In this document: in pieces, positions 42,765-52,013 of the stretch
How the letters are laid out: each line of letters starts with the position of its first letter
How positions within the stretch are numbered: the first letter of the stretch is position 1
Assembly: GCF_015694465.1 (NCBI RefSeq)
Contig: NZ_JADQDO010000006.1
Span: 62,001 to 126,000 of the forward strand
Length of the DNA stretch: 64,000 bases
Source: Microvirga alba
GTDB taxonomy: Bacteria > Pseudomonadota > Alphaproteobacteria > Rhizobiales > Beijerinckiaceae
Direction: 5' to 3'
The notes under the pieces: generated by a model
What the model saw: the letters and a program-made list of their open reading frames with translations, nothing else
Database searches by the model: none
What the model was told of the DNA's origin: nothing
Made by a program: the position numbers and the translations under genes

Positions 42765-42807
42765 GCATGATCAGAACAAGTGGAAACCGGGTTCGCCAGG
42801 ATCATGC
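42765..42807. repeat. dispersed GCATGATC-type palindrome
   Basis: GCATGATC (42765-42772) and GATCATGC (42800-42807) bracket AGTGGAAACCGGGTTCG. Intergenic repeats of this form (GAGCATGATC ... AGTGG-AACCGG ... GATCATGC) are common in Rhizobiales. Further GATCA motifs up to 42862 may belong to it. Confidence 0.6.
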
Positions 42808-42939
42808 GGCAATGCAATAAGGAATCGAGAGCTCGATCATGTTTCAAAGTGATATGATCAAGCTTGAGGGTGGCCTTGATGTTCCGCGCCGGAAGCGTGA
42901 GTGATTGACTCACCGGCAGCGCCGTCCTTGATACGCTCC

Positions 42940-43608
42940 ATGCATCTTCGTCATCGCCATTCGTGGAATCTCTCCCCGTCCCAGGCCATCGCTCACCAGA
43001 AGGAAATGAGCGCCGAGGTCGTGTCCGACCGGCCGATCGACCTCGGTAGGGTGCGGCTCGTCGCGGGCGTCGATGTCAGCGTCAAGAATGGACACTCGCA
43101 GGCGGCCGTGGTGGTTGTGACCTATCCGGATTTCCAGCCGGTCGAGACCGTTCTCGCGACAATGCAGACCCCCTTTCCTTACATCCCCGGCCTGCTGAGT
43201 TTCCGCGAGGGACCGGTGCTGGAGAAGGCCTTCGAGAAGCTGCTCAACGAGCCCGACGTGTTTCTGTTCGACGGTATGGGAATCGCCCATCCGCGCCGCA
43301 TCGGCATCGCCAGCCATATGGGCCTCTGGCTCGATCGCCCCACCATCGGCTGCGGCAAGACGCTTCTGTGCGGACGCTACGAGGCTCTGGCCGAGGAGAA
43401 AGGGGCTTCTGCACCCCTCGTCGACAAGGGGGAGCCGATCGGCGTCGCGCTGCGCACCCGCACGGCCAAGAACCCCATGTTCATCTCGCCCGGCCACCTG
43501 GCGGATATTTCGAGCGCCGCCGCGCTCGTTCTGCAATGTTCACCTAAATATCGATTGCCGGAGCCGATCCGTCTGGCGCACAACGCCGCTGGAAATTTTG
43601 CCCCTTGA
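42940..43608 (+). CDS. nfi: endonuclease V (deoxyinosine 3'-endonuclease)
   Basis: 222 residues. It nicks DNA near deoxyinosine from adenine deamination; some homologues act on inosine RNA. All catalytic acids are present: Asp45 (VAGVDVSV), Glu90 (PGLLSFREGPVL), Asp111 (FLFDGMGIAHPRRIG). The tyrosine wedge YIPG and the motif IGCGKTLLCGRYE fit too. I prefer the ATG at 42940 by family length. A GTG at 42901 with GGAAG upstream would add 13 residues. Confidence 0.94.
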   Translation: MHLRHRHSWNLSPSQAIAHQKEMSAEVVSDRPIDLGRVRLVAGVDVSVKNGHSQAAVVVVTYPDFQPVETVLATMQTPFPYIPGLLSFREGPVLEKAFEKLLNEPDVFLFDGMGIAHPRRIGIASHMGLWLDRPTIGCGKTLLCGRYEALAEEKGASAPLVDKGEPIGVALRTRTAKNPMFISPGHLADISSAAALVLQCSPKYRLPEPIRLAHNAAGNFAP

Positions 43609-43674
43609 GAGAACGCGGGAATGCGTTCCCGTTATCTCCCCGCCGCATCTCCCCGCTTGGACAGAAAAAGCCCG

Positions 43675-44685
43675 ATGCCCCGCTTTGCTTTCGAAGATTT
43701 CACGCCCGGCTCGACCCACATGCTCGGCCCCGTCTCGGTTTCGAAGGACGACATCATTTCCTTCGCGCGCGAGTTCGATCCGCAACCCTTCCATGTGGAT
43801 GAGATCGCGGCCAAGGACAGTTTCGTCGGCACCTTGATCGCTTCGGGCTGGCATACCTGCTCGATCAACATGCGCTTGCTGGCTGACGGCCTGCTCCTCG
43901 ATTCGACCTCCATGGGCTCGCCGGGAATCGAGGAGCTGAAGTGGGTGCGCCCGGTCCGGCCGGGGGACACACTCCGCTCGCGATTGACGATCCTCGACAG
44001 CCGGCCTTCGAAAAGCCGCCCCTCCATTGGGCTCGTGCAGTTTCAAGGCGAATTGTTGAACCAGAACGACGAGATCGTGATGACCCAGGGCAACTGGATC
44101 ATGTTTGCTCGTCGGGATGCGGAAATGGCCGCCAATGACGCGGGTGCCCTCTTGCCCCCTCAAACAGAGGCCGCTCCGACGCACGAGACCCAGTCTATCT
44201 CCGCTAATCCTTATCTTGAGGATCTCATGGCCGGAGAGATCGAGGAACTCGGCTCTTTCACGTTCCATTCCGACGAGATCATACGCTTCGCAAAGCAATA
44301 TGATCCGCAGCGCTTCCATGTGGACCCGGAAGCCGCCAAGAGCAGCTTGTTCGGCGGCCTCTGCGCCTCGGGCTGGCACACGGCGAGCATCTGGATGAAG
44401 CTGATGATCGCCTATCGGGAGCGCGTGCGCAGCGAGGCCCTGGCCCGTGGTGAGCGCCCCGCCCGGCTTGGCCCCTCACCCGGCTTCAGCAATCTGAAAT
44501 GGCTGAAGCCGGTCTATGCCGGCGATACCATCACCTACCGCTCGACCCTGATGAACAAGCGCGTCTCCGCCTCGCGCCCCGGCTGGGGGCTGGCCTTCCA
44601 CCACAATAGCGGCGTGAACCAGCGCGGCGAGGAGGTCATTTCCTTCGACGGCTCGGTTTTCTGGGAAAGGCGGCCGGAGCGGTAA
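43675..44685 (+). CDS. tandem MaoC dehydratase fusion
   Basis: 336 residues with two hot-dog domains. The first (1-145) has FAREFDPQPFHVDEIAAKDS and LIASGWHTCSINMRL; the second (about 180-335) has FAKQYDPQRFHVDPEAAKSS and LCASGWHTASIWMKL. Each carries the D-x-x-x-x-H hydratase site, and they resemble each other. In many Rhizobiales these are two adjacent genes; here one frame links them through a disordered segment (LLPPQTEAAPTHETQS). They probably hydrate an enoyl-CoA or a related substrate. The start at 43675 follows the family; 43621 is an in-frame alternative. Confidence 0.88.
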   Translation: MPRFAFEDFTPGSTHMLGPVSVSKDDIISFAREFDPQPFHVDEIAAKDSFVGTLIASGWHTCSINMRLLADGLLLDSTSMGSPGIEELKWVRPVRPGDTLRSRLTILDSRPSKSRPSIGLVQFQGELLNQNDEIVMTQGNWIMFARRDAEMAANDAGALLPPQTEAAPTHETQSISANPYLEDLMAGEIEELGSFTFHSDEIIRFAKQYDPQRFHVDPEAAKSSLFGGLCASGWHTASIWMKLMIAYRERVRSEALARGERPARLGPSPGFSNLKWLKPVYAGDTITYRSTLMNKRVSASRPGWGLAFHHNSGVNQRGEEVISFDGSVFWERRPER

Positions 44686-44691
44686 GACGAT

Positions 44692-45306
44692 TTACCTGAT
44701 CCGGCCCTGCTCCGTCGCGTGGGCGCGCGTCTCCTCGTCGAGGATCGCGCGGAGGCTGGCGACCAGCGGATGGGCTGAGGTCTGCTTGAGCCCATAAGTC
44801 AGATTGAAGGCGTAGTCGAAGTCTGCGGGGTTGAGACCCTGATTATGCTGAAGGATGGTTTCGAGCTTGTCGAACCCTTTTGCCAACACGGCCTCGGGGG
44901 ATGATGCGGCCTCGTATTCCTCCCACAGGGAGAGTATTTCGCTGCGCTGCGCGGGAGGCAGCGGCTGAGTCAGCACCTGAAGATCGGAGCGCTCCTGCTC
45001 GCTCTTATGGGCGCCCTCTGTCTGAAAGATAGCCGGAATATCACCGCTCAGCGCCTCGCCGAGGTCGTGCACGATGCACAGCTTCAGAAGCTTCAAGACA
45101 TCGATGCCGGGCAGTTCGCGTGCGAAGACGAGGACCATCAGGCAGAGCCGCCAGGTATGCTCCGCCGTGCTCTCCCCCCGCCCACCGGACGTATGCCCGC
45201 TGCGGAGGGTGTCTTTCAGCTTTTCGGCGCTCTTCAGAAAGGCGAGAACGCCCTTCATCTCCTCGGCAAGCATTGTCTCAGGCTCTCTTGCGATGCGGGC
45301 CACCAT
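44692..45306 (-). CDS. HD domain phosphohydrolase (5'-deoxynucleotidase-like)
   Basis: 204 residues. The metal site of the HD superfamily is clear: RGESTAEHTWRLCLMVLVFA, then LCIVHDLGEALSGDIPA (His-Asp pair) and FDKLETILQHNQGL with the downstream Asp. This matches the YfbR/HDDC2 group, which removes phosphate from 5'-deoxynucleotides. An alternative ATG at 45273 would remove 11 residues. apt lies just upstream on the same strand with 14 bases between, so both may serve nucleotide recycling. Confidence 0.88.
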   Translation of the reverse strand: MVARIAREPETMLAEEMKGVLAFLKSAEKLKDTLRSGHTSGGRGESTAEHTWRLCLMVLVFARELPGIDVLKLLKLCIVHDLGEALSGDIPAIFQTEGAHKSEQERSDLQVLTQPLPPAQRSEILSLWEEYEAASSPEAVLAKGFDKLETILQHNQGLNPADFDYAFNLTYGLKQTSAHPLVASLRAILDEETRAHATEQGRIR

Positions 45307-45320
45307 GGCCGCATGCGATG

Positions 45321-45881
45321 CTAGTGCCCTTCGAAGCTGACCAGGCTTCGCACCTCGACCCCGAGGTCGCGCAGCTTCTGCGCGCCGCCGAGATCGGGCA
45401 GGTCGATGATGAAGCAGGCGGCGACGATGTTCGCGCCCATCTGGCGCAGGAGCTGCGTTGCGGCAACGGCGGTGCCGCCCGTGGCGATCAGGTCATCGAC
45501 GAGAACAACCCGCTCATCCTGACCGATGGCGTCCGTGTGGATTTCCATCTCGTCGACCCCGTATTCAAGCGAATAGGCGATGCGCACGGTCTCGTGGGGC
45601 AGCTTGCCCTTTTTGCGGATCGGCACGAAGCCTGATGAGAGTTGGTGCGCCACCGCTCCGCCGAGGATGAAGCCGCGGGCCTCGATGCCCGCCACCTTGT
45701 CGACGCGCCCGCCCGCGAAGGGATGAACGAGCTCATCAACCGCACGCCGGAAGGCCCGCGCGTCCCCCAGCAGGGTCGTGATGTCCCGAAAGATGATTCC
45801 AGGCTTCGGGTAATCCGGAATCGAGCGAATTGCGGCTTTCAGGTCGGTCGCGAGGCGCTGGTCCATAGGAAAGTCTGCCAT
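45321..45881 (-). CDS. apt: adenine phosphoribosyltransferase
   Basis: 186 residues. It salvages adenine with PRPP to AMP. Marks: [60 protein letters not shown], and the PRPP-binding loop [20 protein letters not shown]. The usual length is about 180. It is divergent from a small membrane gene at 45922. mtnP, which releases adenine from methylthioadenosine, lies close, so adenine salvage is a shared theme. Confidence 0.96.
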   Translation of the reverse strand: MADFPMDQRLATDLKAAIRSIPDYPKPGIIFRDITTLLGDARAFRRAVDELVHPFAGGRVDKVAGIEARGFILGGAVAHQLSSGFVPIRKKGKLPHETVRIAYSLEYGVDEMEIHTDAIGQDERVVLVDDLIATGGTAVAATQLLRQMGANIVAACFIIDLPDLGGAQKLRDLGVEVRSLVSFEGH

Positions 45882-45921
45882 ATGTCAGGAAGGTTGAGAT
45901 TACTTGTTGCGGAGTTTCGCT

Positions 45922-46116
45922 ATGCCCGAACCGTCCTCTCGGACCGTCCTGACGGATATCGACATCCCCTTTGGAAGGCTCGCGGCGTTTTTCGTCAAGG
46001 TTGCTCTTGCCGCAATCCCTGCCACCTTCATCGTCGCCCTGATCTTCGCAGTCGTCGGGTGGATATTCCGGCTCGTGTTCGGCTTCGGCCACATGAGCGG
46101 AACGATGAGTTGGTGA
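45922..46116 (+). CDS. small single-helix membrane protein
   Basis: 64 residues: MPEPSSRTVLTDIDIPFGRL, then a long hydrophobic stretch (FVKVALAAIPATFIVALIFA, ending WIFRLVFGFG). GGAG lies seven bases before the ATG at 45922; a TTG at 45904 is a weaker alternative. One or two membrane helices, unknown role. It lies between the divergent apt gene and the converging mtnP end, four bases away. Confidence 0.65.
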   Translation: MPEPSSRTVLTDIDIPFGRLAAFFVKVALAAIPATFIVALIFAVVGWIFRLVFGFGHMSGTMSW

Positions 46117-46120
46117 GGCT

Positions 46121-46990
46121 TTAGAGCACCCGGCCGGCCACCGCGTCGAGCTTCTTGAGAAGCTCGGGATCGCGTGCAGATGGTGCCGTCATGATGGCCC
46201 CATCCAGCGCCCGGTCGGACCCGCTAGGACAGGCCTCGTGTTCGGCCGGAAAGTCCCGCGCCACGCGGGCGATCAGCTTGGCCACCTTGGCCGCGTTCTG
46301 CTGCGCCACGGCAACGACAGCGGCAACGTCCACCTCGTCGTGCTCCGGGTGCCAGCAATCGAAATCCGTCACCATGGCCACGATGGCGTAAGTAATCTCG
46401 GCCTCGCGGGCGAGCTTGGCCTCCGGCATGGCCGTCATGCCGATGACATCATAGCCGAGGCCCTTGTAGGTCATCGATTCGGCATAGGTCGAGAATTGCG
46501 GCCCCTCGATCGTCACATGCGTCCCGCCACGGCTGAACGGAATTCCCTCCGCCTTCGCCGCCTCTGCAATGCGCTCCTGGAGCCGGGGGCCAACCGGATG
46601 CGCCATGGGCACATGGGCCACGCAGCCTTTTCCGAAGAACGAGGACTCGCGCTTGTGGGTCCGATCCACGAACTGATCCACCAGCACGAAGAAGCCCGGA
46701 TAGAACTCCTGCTTGAACGAGCCGCAGGCCGAGACCGAAATCAGATCGGTCACGCCCGCCCGCTTCATCGCGTCCACGTTCGCCCGGTAATTGATATCCG
46801 ATGGTGAATAGCGATGGCCGCGCCCATGGCGAGCGAGGAAAACCACCTTCGTCGCGCCGATGCGGCCGATGCGCAGCGCATCCGACGGTTCGCCGAAGGG
46901 AGACGAGATTCGCTCTTCCCGCACGTCTTCGAGACCCGGCAGATCGTAAACGCCCGACCCGCCGATGATGCCTAGAACCGCCTTCGTCAT
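46121..46990 (-). CDS. mtnP: S-methyl-5'-thioadenosine phosphorylase
   Basis: 289 residues. It splits methylthioadenosine to adenine and methylthioribose-1-phosphate (methionine salvage). Marks: LGIIGGSGVYDLPGLEDVRE, FLARHGRGHRYSPSDINYRA, LISVSACGSFKQEFYPGFFV, THVTIEGPQFSTYAESMTYK, IGMTAMPEAKLAREAEITYA, VTDFDCWHPEHDEVDV. The start is ATG 46990; upstream codons to 47086 do not fit the family. Its adenine product is the substrate of Apt nearby. Confidence 0.95.
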   Translation of the reverse strand: MTKAVLGIIGGSGVYDLPGLEDVREERISSPFGEPSDALRIGRIGATKVVFLARHGRGHRYSPSDINYRANVDAMKRAGVTDLISVSACGSFKQEFYPGFFVLVDQFVDRTHKRESSFFGKGCVAHVPMAHPVGPRLQERIAEAAKAEGIPFSRGGTHVTIEGPQFSTYAESMTYKGLGYDVIGMTAMPEAKLAREAEITYAIVAMVTDFDCWHPEHDEVDVAAVVAVAQQNAAKVAKLIARVARDFPAEHEACPSGSDRALDGAIMTAPSARDPELLKKLDAVAGRVL

Positions 46991-47085
46991 TGCCTTGGTC
47001 TCCCGGAGAACCAGCCGTCTTCTCAGTGAGAAGGACCATAGGGCGAGAGCCCCGGCAGAGGCCATGCCCGCATTACGACGATCCA

Positions 47086-47110
47086 AAGAAAAAGGCCCCG
47101 GATGGGGCCT
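47086..47110 (-). terminator. terminator of the petABC operon
   Basis: On the minus strand AGGCCCC, loop ATCC, GGGGCCT, then TTTTTCTTT. Seven pairs plus a T-run, 27 bases downstream of the petC stop. Confidence 0.88.
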
Positions 47111-47137
47111 CTCTCAATCGGTTCGTGCGTCTCTGCC

Positions 47138-47977
47138 TTAGTGCTCGATGCGAGACCAGATCTTCTTCTTCGTGAAGTAGAGCAGGCCGGAGAGAACCAG
47201 AAGGAACAGGATCACCTGGAAGCCGATGCGCTTGCGGGCATCGAGGTGCGGCTCGGCCGTCCACATGAGGAAGGCCGTGACGTCGCGGGCGTATTGGTCG
47301 ACTGTCTCGGGGACCGGCGACTTGCCGTCGGCGCCCTTCGGGTATTCGACCTGACCGTCGCTCAGCGGCTTCGGCATCGCGATCACGTTGCCCGGGAAGT
47401 ACGAATTGTAGTGGCCACCTTCCGGCACCGAGAAGCCCTTGGGGGCTTCGTGATAGCCGGTCAGCACCGCGACAAGGTAATCCGAGCCATTTTCCGCGAA
47501 CTGGGTGAAGGCGTCGAAGATGAACCAGGGGAAGCCGCGCTCGTAGGTGCGCGCCTTCGGCATCAAGGACAGGTCCGGCGGAGCTTTGCCGCCATTCGCC
47601 GCCGCCGCCGCGTTCTCGTTCGGGAACGGAGCGGGGAAATGGTCGGCCGGGCGACCGGCACGCTCGAACATGTCGCCGGCGTCGTTCGGGCCGTCCTGCA
47701 CTTTGTATTCCGCCGCCAGCGCGCGAACCTGCGCCTCGGAGAAACCGGGGCCGCCGGGCTGCGAAAGATTGCGGAAGTTGACATAGTTCAGGCTGTGGCA
47801 GGAGGAGCAAACCTCCCGGTAAACCTTGAAGCCACGCTGGAGCTGAGCCTCGTCGAACTTGCCGAAGGGACCCGCAAAGCTCCACTTGAGCTGTGGCGGG
47901 TTGGCCCCCTCGGAGGCGATCGCCGGAGCCGACAGGCCGAGAACGGCCGCGGCGATGAGAAGAGTACGCTTCATCAT
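47138..47977 (-). CDS. petC: cytochrome c1
   Basis: 279 residues. Heme-binding subunit of the bc1 complex, which passes electrons from the Rieske centre to cytochrome c in the periplasm. A signal peptide (MKRTLLIAAAVLGLSAPAIA) is followed by the heme motif CSSCH (57-61). The methionine ligand region is around NVIAMPKPLSDGQV, and a C-terminal anchor is IGFQVILFLLVLSGLLYF. The start at 47977 has GGGGA eight bases upstream; an ATG at 48001 overlaps the petB stop. Unlike Bradyrhizobium FbcH, it is not fused to cytochrome b. Confidence 0.96.
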   Translation of the reverse strand: MMKRTLLIAAAVLGLSAPAIASEGANPPQLKWSFAGPFGKFDEAQLQRGFKVYREVCSSCHSLNYVNFRNLSQPGGPGFSEAQVRALAAEYKVQDGPNDAGDMFERAGRPADHFPAPFPNENAAAAANGGKAPPDLSLMPKARTYERGFPWFIFDAFTQFAENGSDYLVAVLTGYHEAPKGFSVPEGGHYNSYFPGNVIAMPKPLSDGQVEYPKGADGKSPVPETVDQYARDVTAFLMWTAEPHLDARKRIGFQVILFLLVLSGLLYFTKKKIWSRIEH

Positions 47978-48000
47978 GTTTTTATTCCCCAGCGCTCGCA

Positions 48001-49278
48001 TCAGCCTTTGGACTGCGGTTCGGCATTGGCGCCGGCCGGCAGACCTGCCCCACCCTTCTGGCCGAGCACGGATTCGAGGATCGAATTCGGCAGCGGCAGC
48101 GGACGCTCGATGAAGCCGAGCAACGGCAGGATGACCAGGAAGTGGATGAAGTAGTACGCGGTCGCGATTTGCGAAACGATCACGTACCAGCCCTCCGGCG
48201 GCTTGGCGCCGAGCCAGCCCAACAGCAGCGTATCGGCCACGAGGATCCAGAAGAACTGCTTGTAGAGCGGACGATAGGAGGTCGAACGCACCTTCGAGGT
48301 ATCGAGCCAGGGCAGGAAGGCCAGGACCGCGATGGAGGCGAACATGGCGATGACGCCGCCAAGCTTGTCCGGGATGGCGCGCAGGATCGCGTAGAACGGC
48401 AGGAAGTACCATTCGGGCACGATGTGAGCGGGCGTCACCGACGGATTCGCCGGAACGTAGTTATCCGCATGGCCAAGATAGTTCGGGATGTAGAACACGA
48501 ACCACGCGAAGAGGATCATGAACACCGCAGTGGCGAACAGGTCCTTGATCGTCGCGAAGGGCGTGAACGGAACCGTGTCCTTGTCCGACTTGATCGGAAC
48601 GCCGGTCGGGTTGTTCTGGCCCGGAACGTGCAGCGCCCAGATGTGCAGGATGACAACACCCGCGATCATGAACGGCAGCAGATAGTGGATCGAGAAGAAG
48701 CGGTTCAGGGTCGGATTGCCGACGGAGTAGCCGCCCCAGAGCAGGCTCTGGATGGTGTCGCCGACGACCGGAATCGCTGCCAGGATGTTGGTGATGACGG
48801 TCGCGCCCCAGAAGCTCATCTGGCCCCACGGCAGCACGTAGCCCATGAAGGCGGTCGCCATCATCAGACCGTAGATGATCACGCCGAGGATCCAGAGGAT
48901 CTCGCGGGGGGCCTTATACGATCCGTAATACAGGCCGCGGAAGATGTGGACGTAAACGGCGACGAAGAACATCGACGCGCCGTTGGCGTGCATATACCGG
49001 ATCAGCCAGCCGAAATTCACATCGCGCATGATGTGCTCGACCGACTGGAAAGCCAGCGACGCATGCGGCGTGTAATACATCGCCAGGAACACGCCGGTCA
49101 GGATCTGCGACGCGAGCATGAACGAAAGGATCGCGCCGAAGGTCCAGAAATAGTTGATGTTCCGCGGCACCGGGTAAACGATGAACGAGGAATGGATGAG
49201 ACCCGCGATAGGCAGACGGCTCTCGAACCATTTGCCGAAGGCGCTCTTGGGAACGTAGGTGGATGAATGCTGGCTCAT
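48001..49278 (-). CDS. petB: cytochrome b of the bc1 complex
   Basis: 425 residues, eight helices expected. The heme-ligand His pairs are in [12 protein letters not shown] with [13 protein letters not shown], and in [11 protein letters not shown] with [12 protein letters not shown]. The quinol-site PEWY motif is present as [19 protein letters not shown]. It oxidises ubiquinol at Qo and reduces it at Qi. It lies between petA (35 bases upstream) and petC on one strand, the usual petABC order. Confidence 0.98.
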   Translation of the reverse strand: MSQHSSTYVPKSAFGKWFESRLPIAGLIHSSFIVYPVPRNINYFWTFGAILSFMLASQILTGVFLAMYYTPHASLAFQSVEHIMRDVNFGWLIRYMHANGASMFFVAVYVHIFRGLYYGSYKAPREILWILGVIIYGLMMATAFMGYVLPWGQMSFWGATVITNILAAIPVVGDTIQSLLWGGYSVGNPTLNRFFSIHYLLPFMIAGVVILHIWALHVPGQNNPTGVPIKSDKDTVPFTPFATIKDLFATAVFMILFAWFVFYIPNYLGHADNYVPANPSVTPAHIVPEWYFLPFYAILRAIPDKLGGVIAMFASIAVLAFLPWLDTSKVRSTSYRPLYKQFFWILVADTLLLGWLGAKPPEGWYVIVSQIATAYYFIHFLVILPLLGFIERPLPLPNSILESVLGQKGGAGLPAGANAEPQSKG

Positions 49279-49313
49279 GATATCGCCTGATCGAATGGAT
49301 CGTCGCCGAAGGT

Positions 49314-49877
49314 TTAAGCGGTGGCGCCTTGACCGATAACGATCTTGGTGTCGGACACGAAATTATAGGGCGGAATCGGCAGATTGATCGGCGCCGGACC
49401 GCCGCGAACGCGGCCTGACGTATCGAAAACCGAACCGTGGCAGGGGCAGAACCAGCCCTTGTACTCGCCCTGCTGACCCAACGGCACGCAACCCAGATGG
49501 GTGCAATTGCCATAGACGATCAGCCACGGGGCATGACCCGGCTTCACGCGAGCCGAGTCAGGCTGCGGGTCGCGCAAGGTGGCAACGTTCACATCCTCGG
49601 CGGCTTTGATCTCTGCCGGCGTGCGGTGCCGGACGAAGATGAGCTTGCCGCGCCAGAAAACCTTCACGATCTGCCCTTCGGCGATCGGCGTCAGATCGAC
49701 CTCGACGGGCGCGCCGGCAGCTACCGTTGCAGCGTCGGGCGTCATCGACTGAATGAAGGGCCAAACGAGGGATGCACCACCGACGGCGGCGGCTGCGCCC
49801 GTGGCGATAAAGAGGAAATCGCGCCGTGTCGGCTCAGCGATGGCAGTGGTGGTCTCGGCCACTTGGCTCTCCAGCAT
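49314..49877 (-). CDS. petA: Rieske iron-sulfur subunit of the bc1 complex
   Basis: 187 residues. A twin-arginine signal ([20 protein letters not shown]) doubles as the membrane anchor. The 2Fe-2S ligands are in CTHLGC (Cys125, His127, Cys130) and CPCHGS (Cys144, Cys146, His147). It takes the first electron from quinol at the Qo site. First gene of petABC; the upstream gap 49878-50069 should hold the operon promoter. I see no GGAAC-type site there. Confidence 0.97.
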   Translation of the reverse strand: MLESQVAETTTAIAEPTRRDFLFIATGAAAAVGGASLVWPFIQSMTPDAATVAAGAPVEVDLTPIAEGQIVKVFWRGKLIFVRHRTPAEIKAAEDVNVATLRDPQPDSARVKPGHAPWLIVYGNCTHLGCVPLGQQGEYKGWFCPCHGSVFDTSGRVRGGPAPINLPIPPYNFVSDTKIVIGQGATA

Positions 49878-50069
49878 TCGTCAACAAACGAGAACCGCGC
49901 GTCTGAAAATGCCTTGGTAACCCAGACATCCGGCACGCTGCCTCCTAATGGAACAAGCATACGCGCCAACGCGCGCGCAATGCGACTGGGCGTCGCCGCG
50001 CAGTGGCTCTTTGGCACGGCGAAGCGCGGCTGTCCATAGCTGGATTGGAGTTGTTCCAGATGAGACGTT

Positions 50070-51923
50070 TCAGATCGCTGCCGTTTCCTCGGCCCCGAGG
50101 AAACCGCCGGACTGGCGTCGCCAGAGCCGTGCATAAAGGCCGCCCCGCTTCAAAAGCTCGGCATGGCTCCCCTCCTCGATGATCCGGCCCTCCTCGATGA
50201 CGATGAGGCGGTCGAGCGCCGCGATGGTCGAGAGGCGATGGGCGATGGCGACCACGGTCTTGCCTTCCATCAAGGTCGAAAGCGATTCCTGAATCGCCGC
50301 CTCGACCTCCGAATCCAGGGCCGAGGTCGCCTCATCCAGGACCAGGATCGGGGCGTCCTTCAGGATCACGCGGGCGATGGCTATGCGCTGGCGCTGGCCG
50401 CCCGAGAGCTTCACACCGCGCTCGCCCACATGAGCATCGTAGCCGCGCCTGCCCCGATGATCTTCGAGATTCAGGATGAAATCGTGAGCATGGGCGAGGT
50501 GCGCCGCCTGCTCGACCTCCCGTTCCCGCGCTCCCGGACGGCCATAGGCGATATTGTCCCGGATCGAGCGGTGGAGAAGTGATGTGTCCTGGGTCACCAC
50601 GGCGATGGAAGACCGCAGGCTGTCCTGGCTGACCTTGGAAATGTCCTGCCCATCGACGAGAATCCGCCCGCCTTCCACGTCGTGAAGGCGCAAAAGGAGA
50701 GAGGTGATGGTGGTCTTACCCGCCCCGCTCGTGCCGACGAGCCCCATCTTCTCACCGGCGCGAATCGTCAGATCGAGGCCTTCGATGACGCCTTCTTCCC
50801 GGCCATAATGGAAGGACACCTTCTCGAAGCGCACCTCTCCCTTGGTCACTTCGAGTTGGGGAGCGACCGGCGCATCCACGATTCCATGCGGGCGGGCGAT
50901 GGTCTCCATGCTCTCCTGGACCACACCGATATTCTCGAAGACCCCGCGCACGGTCTGCATGACCCAGCCCGACATGGCGAGGATGCGCATGACGAGCGCC
51001 AACCCGGCAGCAGCCTCGCCGCTCGTCATCGCACCGCGTGTCCATAATGTAATGGAGAGCGCCCCGGTCGCGACGAGAAGAGCACTGTTCATGACGGCGA
51101 GAACGCCAGTCACGCTCGTGATCAGCCGGAACGAGTGCAGAAAAGCCTGGGTATGAGCCGATAGGGCGTCCCGAACGGCGGAGCGCTCCTCGGCTCCCCG
51201 TGCGAAGAGCTTGACGGTGAGGATGTTCGTGTAGCTGTCGACCACCCGCCCCACGAGCGCCGAGCGGGCATCCGCCACCTTGAGGGAGCGGTCCTTCGCG
51301 CGGGGCACGAAATAGCGCAGGAGCACCACGTAGCCGACGATCCAGAGGCCCATGGGCAGGGCAAGCCAGGGGCTGACGGTGGAAAACATACCCAGCGCGG
51401 TAAAGGCGAAGATCGCCACATAAAGCAGCGTGTCGAGCACCGTGACCGCGATTTCGCGGATGGCTGAGCCCGCCTGGGTGATGCGGTTGGCGAGACGTCC
51501 CGCGAAATCGGCCTGGAAATAGCTCAAGGCGTGGCCGAGCGTATAAACATGGGTCCGCCAGCGGATCATGTTGGTGCTTTGCGGCACGATAATCTGGTTG
51601 GTGATCGCCTCGTGAATAAAAAGCAGGACCGGCCTTATGAACAGGATCGCGGCCCCGACCAGCAACAGAGCGTTGCCATGCTCGGCCCAGATCCGCTCCG
51701 GCGTGGAATGGGCCAGAATGTCCACCAACCAGCCCATGATCACGTAGAGGGACGATTCGAACAGGCCGACCACCAACGAGGCGAAGAACAGGATCACAAA
51801 CCAGGATTTGATCGGCTTCAGATAGTGCCAGGAAAAGGCGCTGACGCTTCCTGGAGGCGTTTGCTCCTCGTCAAAGGGGGAAAACGGGTCGATCTGCTTT
51901 TCCAACCGCCGATACATTTTCAT
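50070..51923 (-). CDS. ABC exporter, fused membrane and ATPase domains
   Basis: 617 residues from the ATG at 51923. A type IV exporter membrane domain of six helices (about 35-330) is followed by a nucleotide-binding domain (about 360-610): Walker A LVGTSGAGKTTI, Q loop VTQDTSLLHRS, signature LSGGQRQRIAIARV, Walker B ILVLDEATSALD, H loop IAHRLST. Such half-size proteins form dimers that export drugs, lipids or peptides; the substrate is unknown. ATGs at 51923 and 51917 compete; GGAG six bases before the second favours it slightly. The frame reaches 52193, but that part lies opposite trmL. Confidence 0.94.
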   Translation of the reverse strand: MKMYRRLEKQIDPFSPFDEEQTPPGSVSAFSWHYLKPIKSWFVILFFASLVVGLFESSLYVIMGWLVDILAHSTPERIWAEHGNALLLVGAAILFIRPVLLFIHEAITNQIIVPQSTNMIRWRTHVYTLGHALSYFQADFAGRLANRITQAGSAIREIAVTVLDTLLYVAIFAFTALGMFSTVSPWLALPMGLWIVGYVVLLRYFVPRAKDRSLKVADARSALVGRVVDSYTNILTVKLFARGAEERSAVRDALSAHTQAFLHSFRLITSVTGVLAVMNSALLVATGALSITLWTRGAMTSGEAAAGLALVMRILAMSGWVMQTVRGVFENIGVVQESMETIARPHGIVDAPVAPQLEVTKGEVRFEKVSFHYGREEGVIEGLDLTIRAGEKMGLVGTSGAGKTTITSLLLRLHDVEGGRILVDGQDISKVSQDSLRSSIAVVTQDTSLLHRSIRDNIAYGRPGAREREVEQAAHLAHAHDFILNLEDHRGRRGYDAHVGERGVKLSGGQRQRIAIARVILKDAPILVLDEATSALDSEVEAAIQESLSTLMEGKTVVAIAHRLSTIAALDRLIVIEEGRIIEEGSHAELLKRGGLYARLWRRQSGGFLGAEETAAI

Positions 51924-52013
51924 CTCCGGACCGTCCTTGCGGGCCTCCTTTAACATAACAGGCGGCAAAGCGGTCACTTGACGTGGACGCGCCCTGCCCC
52001 GATGACGCATGCC

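Noticed and set aside
48142-49266. A 374-codon frame on the plus strand
   Set aside because: Antisense to petB; its composition (Asp, Arg, Glu, His) is that of a reversed membrane protein.
49949-49990. GGAAC upstream of petA and the ABC gene
   Set aside because: No CGTT at the right distance, and the plus orientation does not face a gene.
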